This document shows positions 58,552 through 64,000 of a stretch of 64,000 nucleotides of DNA, in pieces (within the stretch, counting starts at the first letter, position 1; every line of letters begins with the position of its first letter). The DNA comes from Diadema setosum. Taxonomy: Eukaryota; Echinodermata; Echinoidea; Diadematoida; Diadematidae. Under the pieces are notes generated by a model, which had not been told where the DNA came from, searched no databases, and saw nothing but the letters and a program-made list of their open reading frames with translations. The stretch covers positions 23,578,494 through 23,642,493 of the forward strand of contig CM067059.1 in assembly GCA_033980235.1 (NCBI GenBank), read 5' to 3'. The position numbers and the translations under genes were made by a program.

Positions 58552-59778
58552 GGAGCACGATGCACCTGAGCATGTCTCAACATGTACTTCTGACGCACTT
58601 TTTATCGTGCTGATCACGTTCGTCGTCTGAGTGTGACGTACTTCACAAGTACGGTAGTAGTACTCACCACGCATTTTGGAAGTAGGTAATACGCATGGAG
58701 GAAGTGCGCTCACCCCCCTTTTGTTAACACGTACATTGAAAGCAAGTGGAAAGTAAGAGCCTCTTGCGTGGTAAGTACGCCTTCGTGGGAAAATACCCCG
58801 GAATTTATTGTTGCATATTTTGCCTGCGTTACACGCACGCCTATCGAACTTACTCAGTACTTTTGTCTTGCGTACTCCGAGCGTGCCCCATGCGTGCTAA
58901 TTGTTACAGCCAGGTCGTAGCGAAAAACTGGCCGGCCAGTTTTCAGGCTGCGTGCTATGCGTCGTGTTTGCGACCACCAAAAAAAAAAGTACTTTCCACT
59001 TGCGTGCATCTCACTACTTGGCCCATTTTTGGCACGCAAACCACTCGTAGTACCACGCACGACCGGATGTAAGAGAGCCGTAAACACATGCAATGACTCG
59101 CCCAAATCCTTGTTCGCCCTCAGAAATTGTCCGGTATGCTGGAAAATCCCTACACGCAACAAGCCCGCGTAGCTTACCCGGAAAGGTGTGACAGGGCCTA
59201 AACATGGTTGCGGGTAAAAAGATTTGCGTACGCACCTCCGGGCGACTACGGGTGAGATACATGCTAGGTATTGTCATGTGCGGGTCATCTGCGGGGACCT
59301 CCGGGTAGTAAAAATTGTTCTTCGCATGTCGCACGCAAGCCCGCTGAAGCAATGACAAGTTTAAACTTCCCAAGTAGGCATACACTTCTCCTAGGAATTA
59401 AATTTTTTGACGTAATGTTTAACCATCGTGTCCGATTTTCACCGGTGGAATTCGCTTGTGTGTATTTCACAATAAGTACAGAAGTATAGGGCGTGTTCTT
59501 TTTTCTTTTCTTTTTTTTTTTTTTTTTTTTTTTGGTCACAAGCTTTCAATGCGTGGCTGATAAGGCCTAGCAGATCCCGCAAATCAATGAAATCTAAGAA
59601 GAGGTAATATTTTGTTGTTATCTTTGATTGCAGCATTCAAATGAACAGCCATTTTTTTACGAATCCAATACATCCGATTATAAAATTCGGTCTATGTTGC
59701 TTTGAAATGAAAAAAAAAAGTGGGAATTTTAAATCGGATCTCACTTATTTTTGAACCCTCTTCAGAGAGTGTTCAGGG

Positions 59779-59935
59779 CAACGTTTCATGAAAGTTATCA
59801 GCCCTTTCTAAGTTGTCAGTCTCCGACAACTTCAGTAAAATCTTATTTTATTTATTTTTTATTGGCTGAGAAGCTCTGGTCACTGACTGTTACCATGGCA
59901 AATGTTAGAGACTGACAACTTTCATGAAATGGTTT
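59779..59935. mobile_element. Small MITE with TTTCATGAAAGTT ends
   Basis: Left AACGTTTCATGAAAGTTATC against right inverted ACCATTTCATGAAAGTTGTC. About 155 bp, with internal gttgtcagtctccgacaac pairs. The end motif TTTCATGAAA is shared with the GGGGG-CATTTCAT family, so the two may be related. Confidence 0.65.
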
Positions 59936-61574
59936 CTCGTTTTATAAGGTGATTGTGTTTATGAAATTTAATTTTCATTGTAGGCAAATTTTTATGAGCA
60001 GCCAGCATGATTTGATACGATATATATGTCTTTAGGCATACAAGGTATTCAGAACCACAAACTTCATCATGGGTGCGATTCATATCGGAGTTTGAGTAAC
60101 GTAATTTTCGCTTATGTTGTCACAAAATAAATCATTTAAAAAGGACACTTACTGCTGTCAAACATTCTGAAAGATTGGTTATTACTCTTGGATTGTTTAT
60201 CAGCAGTGAAAGAAATCAAGCGCTAGGCTTTAGGCGAGTGTCATCTACAAGGTGAATGGCAGCGCATTCAACTGACATGGATCAAACAGCGCTGATGTGG
60301 ATGGCGACGTGTTGTTTATAAGCAGTGCTATACGGCTGGCAAGATTTTCGCACAAGCTTGATTACCGTCGTAGGCAAGGCATGGAGACCATCTTTTGACG
60401 GCAGCAAGGTGACGAGTATTCGAACAATGCTACTTGAGGTTTTTCCCTGGTAGCATCAAGCATTAATGCGATGTACGCTTTTACTCTGTACCTTGAGATT
60501 GACTGCGAGCCGGCCTTTGAGGTCTACATCCCGCATGAATACATGAACACTTCAAACGACTATCGCTGCTCATTACCCGCTAATGGCAAGACCCCTTTTT
60601 GCAGGCGGTGGACTGCATACACCTTGCTTCCATTGCCGCGGGAAAACATAAGTGGCGCTTAATTCACACAGGTGTGTGTGGGGGGAGGGGGGGGGGGAGG
60701 GGGAGGTCGAATATATAATAATGTGGGCATTGCATGTCGAAGTCTGCAAGTGCCTTTCTAGTATAGGTCTCCTTCAACTTGTTTGTGTTCTGCGTCCCTA
60801 ATTTTGATATCTTTCTTTCTCTGAAGAAGTGTAATGACCTGCTGTATGTGCCACGTCGCTCAAGTTTCACCACTGTGAATGTTAGCTACTTTACCATCAA
60901 TCTTCTGAAACCCAGAAAAGACACAACGGGAGTCTGAGACTAATTCTAGGAGGTTATAGTTAGAGTCAGATATAGCGTTTGTCAGGTTGCCTGCAGATGT
61001 ATAGTGACAGAAACGAAAACGATGCAAGAAAAAGCAAACTAAAATTAATCACATAGACCCCCCTCAAAAAAAGAAAATAGGAGAGTTGCTCAGAAGGTTT
61101 ACGTCACTAAAGCGACTTGCGTTTTATGTCACATGATCAGAAGTTTCAGTAGCGTCAACAACGGGTAGGTGATGAGAACTGTTCCGTCTCTGATTTTAGA
61201 GGGAGCACCAAAAGCCAAGGAAAAAAATCAAAAGGAAAAAATAACAAAGCAAAACAATGATGTTATACATAAACAAATCTACAGACTGGAGCAGAATAAC
61301 AAAATTATTTGTAATATTCTTGGAAAGTCTGACTCTGAAAATGCCATCAAGCTGTTTAAAGGTGTGGTCAGTTTTCACAACTTCAGTTCGCTGTGTACAT
61401 ATTTTGATCCACACGACTTGAAGTCATAGAAGTCTTTTGGAAAGTGTATTTCAAAAAGTGACAGTGAATCCTCAAATGTTCTAATGGCCGATGTTTTCTT
61501 GCAGACTTTCTGCAGTGCAGCAAAAGTCACCTCTCCAAATGTCTTTCGTTCATTGTCAGTGAAATCATAATATT

Positions 61575-61730
61575 ATATCTCTAATCGTAACTTTAAATGT
61601 AAAGTATATAGCTGGTAGATTTTCAACTGTTCATTCTGTTGGATGTGGAGTCCCTCAAGGGTCTGTGTTATGGTCTGCATTGTTTTCCTGCTACTTCGAC
61701 AAAGTGTCACATTTATTCGATTTCATTTGA
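61575..61730 (+). pseudogene. Decayed LINE reverse transcriptase fragment
   Basis: Translation of 61641 onward gives GCGVPQGSVLWSALFSCYFD, the GVPQGSVLGPLLF block with substitutions, then a stop. The preceding ~25 codons fit the region before this block. Catalytic FADD is missing and no other part of the LINE was seen. Confidence 0.75.
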
Positions 61731-62280
61731 CTTGTAACTGACTCTGTATGCCCCCCCCCCTCAACAGTCAGTAAAGATTCCACATTCTACAGATGTATAA
61801 TACTCATTTATCGTGTGATATTGGACGTGATATTGCGAAGATGTTATGTGTTAGTGGGTAGAAATTATGTTTGGCTTAGCGTGCAGATATTCCATGGGAG
61901 CAATCTTGTCGCAGGAGCAAAAATGTCGTGGAACCGTGATAATGAAATACATGGAAGAAAATTGAATAGAGCAATGCGAGTTGATGGGATGCAGGGGGGG
62001 GGGGGGGGGAGAGAGTCAGCGACGGTTGCTCGTCAAAACCGACATCGAACCATTCTCCCCGGTCGGTGTTCGCCGCTAGCGACCCTCATCGTCACCATAC
62101 ATTTCACTTTCATCAAGTGATATGGAAGGAAGTCCTCCGAAGGACTGGATGTGTCCTCGCCGGGTAGACTGTTATAATGAGAGACGGAGAGAAATTAGTT
62201 CTCGCCGACAGACGAGGGAAATCCCATCGATCATATGGTCATGTGACCCTATCATACACTATCCTCCTCTCCACCCTTCC

Positions 62281-62309
62281 ACCCCCTCCCCCCCCCCCCC
62301 CCCCCCCCG
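62281..62309. repeat. C homopolymer tract
   Basis: Nearly 30 C with a few interruptions at its left edge. Confidence 0.9.
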
Positions 62310-63182
62310 TCCTCCTATTATGTGTGAAAATCTCCCGCGCGTATAGCGCGCGACTGTTCCTGAGCAGCGGATGTTGACGAACCTAATGATAGGTAACTTT
62401 TGGTTTCGTCAGGGTTTGTAAAAGGTTACAAAAACAAAAATTGGCAAACAATTTTGAATATGTTCACAATTTTCTTTTTGCGAAACTATCTATTTATTTC
62501 ATTTTTTAATATTTCAAACAGTAACTGTCATAAGCATTTACAAACAGTTGCAAGATGTGTCTTTACAGTACTTTTTGAATGATGGCTGTCAACGCTAGTG
62601 TCCACGTGACCATGGTTCCCCCATAAAATTGACTCATTGAAATCAGTTGCCATGTCAAAGGGGAGGGCAAACATTAATGTTGCTTAAAAGCGTTAGTATA
62701 TCATCTCTAAACGTCGCTGAATCCTGACACAGACAAACACCAATTTTCATTTCCTTCACATTCTGCAGAAAAAGTTGGCGAATCCAAAAATCGCAACTTT
62801 AGGCAAGCATTTGCCGCTCCTGAACGGATGCTGTTTGAACGATATATTTATTGATTGCGTAAGAAAATAATCACTTACACACGATGTCAATGTCACTGAG
62901 TTTTCCTTGATCACCATAAAGTTTAGATTTTCAAAGTTCGATCTATCCACTCCTTAACCCTTTGTATGCTTTGAGTGCTGATTGGCACAGAAAACCCCAG
63001 AGCAATGTACGCACTGTCCAAAGTCCCTGGCACAAAAAGGGTGGTTGATATACGACACTTCTCGGGAGAGCTGATAATATTGTAACAGATATATGGAATT
63101 GATTTTGCAGCTGTTATGCTAAACTAAATCTGATAGATTTTTGTGGACATCCGTTGATGTATCAGTCTATTTCTTTTCCTTA

Positions 63183-63495
63183 GTTACGTTCAGACGGTGA
63201 TCCTTAACTTCGAGGATACGCGTGTAGTTAAGCATGGGGCGCCAAGTGTCGCATAGTCTCTTTTGTCACGAAATTGTCATTTCGTGACGAAATTATTTTT
63301 TTGTTGTTGACAAGTGACAACGTCAATTTCGTCGACGAAATGACAATTTCGTGTCACTTGTTAACGAAAAATAAAACACAAACAATTTCGACACGAAATT
63401 ATCATTTGGTGACGAATGAGACCATGATACACTTGGCGCCCCATACTTATATACGAGCCTATCCTCGAAGATAAGGACCACCGTCTGAACGAAAC
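63183..63495. mobile_element. 313 bp MITE with TA target duplication
   Basis: Inverted ends of ~80 bp: left GTTACGTTCAGACGGTGATC, right inverted GTTTCGTTCAGACGGTGGTC, both continuing through ttcgaggata and tggggcgccaagtgt. TA lies directly outside each end. The centre contains further inverted cgaaattgtcatttcgtgac modules. Non-coding; Tc1/mariner-like by target site. Confidence 0.88.
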
Positions 63496-64000
63496 TATTC
63501 TAGCTTGTCATAGCTCCACGATTCAACGATCACATCAACACCTCGAACTCGTAATTGCTTTTAAATTTTTCCATCATGGGACATGTTATTGAGAACAAAA
63601 CATTACCATATTTTAGCTAATGTTATTGCTTCTATGTTGTCATGTCCATTCTGCAGATGATTCATGTTTTGTATTTTACTGAATCATGAAATGTTTTTCA
63701 AATCGATATTGCGTTGAGAGAAAATGACAAGGGTGATGCAATCTTTCAAGAAAATGGCAGCCATTAAACAAGCTATTGCTGTGGGGGTCCAAAACATATC
63801 AAAAACATTCGCATTGGGAGTTACGTGAATGTCTTTGCACGGAGCATTTCATTACCCATTATCCATCTACCCAGATAGGGTGCAATTCGAAAACTTGACA
63901 ATAATACCTCTTGGCAACACGACCACTACACTTTTAATGAGCCTGCGTGACAGTAGGGCAGCTTGAAAAAAAAACCAACAACAAACAGTCACGTGGTCAA
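63496..64000. other. Unassigned right edge
   Basis: AT-rich, no repeat or exon recognised. Confidence 0.5.

Larger units (their letters stand above)
56452..59079 (-). mobile_element. Nested DNA transposon carrying an MADF-like gene (Harbinger-like, no transposase)
   Basis: A 2628 bp insert with inverted ends: left GCCTCTCTTCGATCCCGTCG, right inverted GGCTCTCTTACATCCGGTCG, with similarity continuing through tgcgtg. The empty site in copy 1 (19621-19645, cagcaag-TAA-aacacatg) implies a TAA-like 3 bp target duplication, here decayed to AA and TAA. That duplication plus an accessory Myb/SANT-type protein is the pattern of PIF/Harbinger elements by family knowledge. No DDE transposase is present, so this copy depends on one supplied elsewhere. 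Confidence 0.82.
55649..59340. mobile_element. GC-rich foldback transposon family A, copy 2, interrupted by a nested element
   Basis: 55649-56448 aligns with 18859-19630 of copy 1, and 59081-59340 aligns with 19631-19890. The left end is TTA followed by GGCCGTGTCACACC. The inner right end (ggaaaggtgtgacagggcct) lies at 59199. The outer right end found in copy 1 is lost after cgcacgcaagcccg. The two halves are split by a 2.6 kb insertion at a position that is intact in copy 1. Without the insertion the copy would be ~1.06 kb and non-coding. Confidence 0.88.
59341..63182. other. Unassigned DNA with MITE and decayed LINE pieces
   Basis: Holds a 30 bp T-run at 59502-59533, a small MITE at 59779-59935, G-runs near 60680-60705 and 61996-62010, a decayed LINE reverse transcriptase piece near 61640, and a C-run at 62281-62309. 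No host gene is supported; the 60-100 codon frames here match nothing I recognise. Confidence 0.5.

Noticed and set aside
58117..58552. Plus-strand Ser/Leu-rich frames of 60-90 codons.
   Set aside because: They are antisense shadows of the charged N-terminus of the MADF-like gene.

Overview
This is eukaryotic DNA: AT-rich, with spliced genes, kilobase-scale introns, LINE retrotransposons and many small DNA transposons and microsatellites. Calmodulin identity, intron style, long CA/AT microsatellites, G/C homopolymer runs and repeated TAGGCCTA-type words suggest a marine invertebrate deuterostome, most likely an echinoderm. The species cannot be fixed from this window.

Two real host genes are visible, both on the + strand in head-to-tail order. 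The first (exons at 1076-1225, 15661-15787, 16642-16757 and 18740-18813) encodes a divergent calmodulin-like EF-hand protein; its exon or exons for the first ~10 residues were not found and may lie before the window. The second (36204-48770) is a complete six-exon calmodulin gene encoding 149 residues. Every intron shared by the two genes falls at the same codon position and phase, so they are tandem paralogues. Calmodulin keeps four canonical calcium loops. The relative keeps only loop 4 in canonical form and has a longer C-terminal tail.

The 14.4 kb intron of the calmodulin-like gene (1226-15660) holds most of the mobile DNA in the left part. It contains two related palindromic elements (about 1262-1575 and 3250-3513), a 568 bp element flanked by TTTA (4224-4791), a ~0.9 kb foldback element (6010-6911), and a LINE in sense orientation with intact ORF1 (8073-8945) and ORF2 (10414-13476). 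An unusual 1.47 kb inter-ORF region of that LINE carries a partial duplication and a third open frame that overlaps the ORF2 start.

A 1.06 kb GC-rich foldback transposon starts 45 bp after the calmodulin-like stop codon. The intergenic stretch 19.9-36.1 kb holds a decayed LINE reverse transcriptase fragment, a tRNA-like SINE head between 77 bp direct repeats, an inverted pair of ~90 bp repeats, a 16 bp minisatellite and a 151 bp near-perfect hairpin element. Calmodulin introns contain further microsatellites and a degenerate AAATGT array.

Right of calmodulin are a 3' LINE fragment on the - strand (about 52035-53040) and a second copy of the GC-rich foldback element (55649-59340). This copy is interrupted by a younger 2.6 kb DNA transposon (56452-59079). 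The inserted element carries a four-exon MADF-like DNA-binding protein gene on the - strand and no recognisable transposase. The first foldback copy preserves the empty target site. The far right holds another decayed reverse transcriptase fragment (near 61.6 kb) and a 313 bp MITE with TA target duplication (63183-63495).

The host genes would act in calcium signalling. The rest is best read as layered mobile-element history rather than a host operon or defence system. No CRISPR array, rRNA gene or intact tRNA gene was seen.
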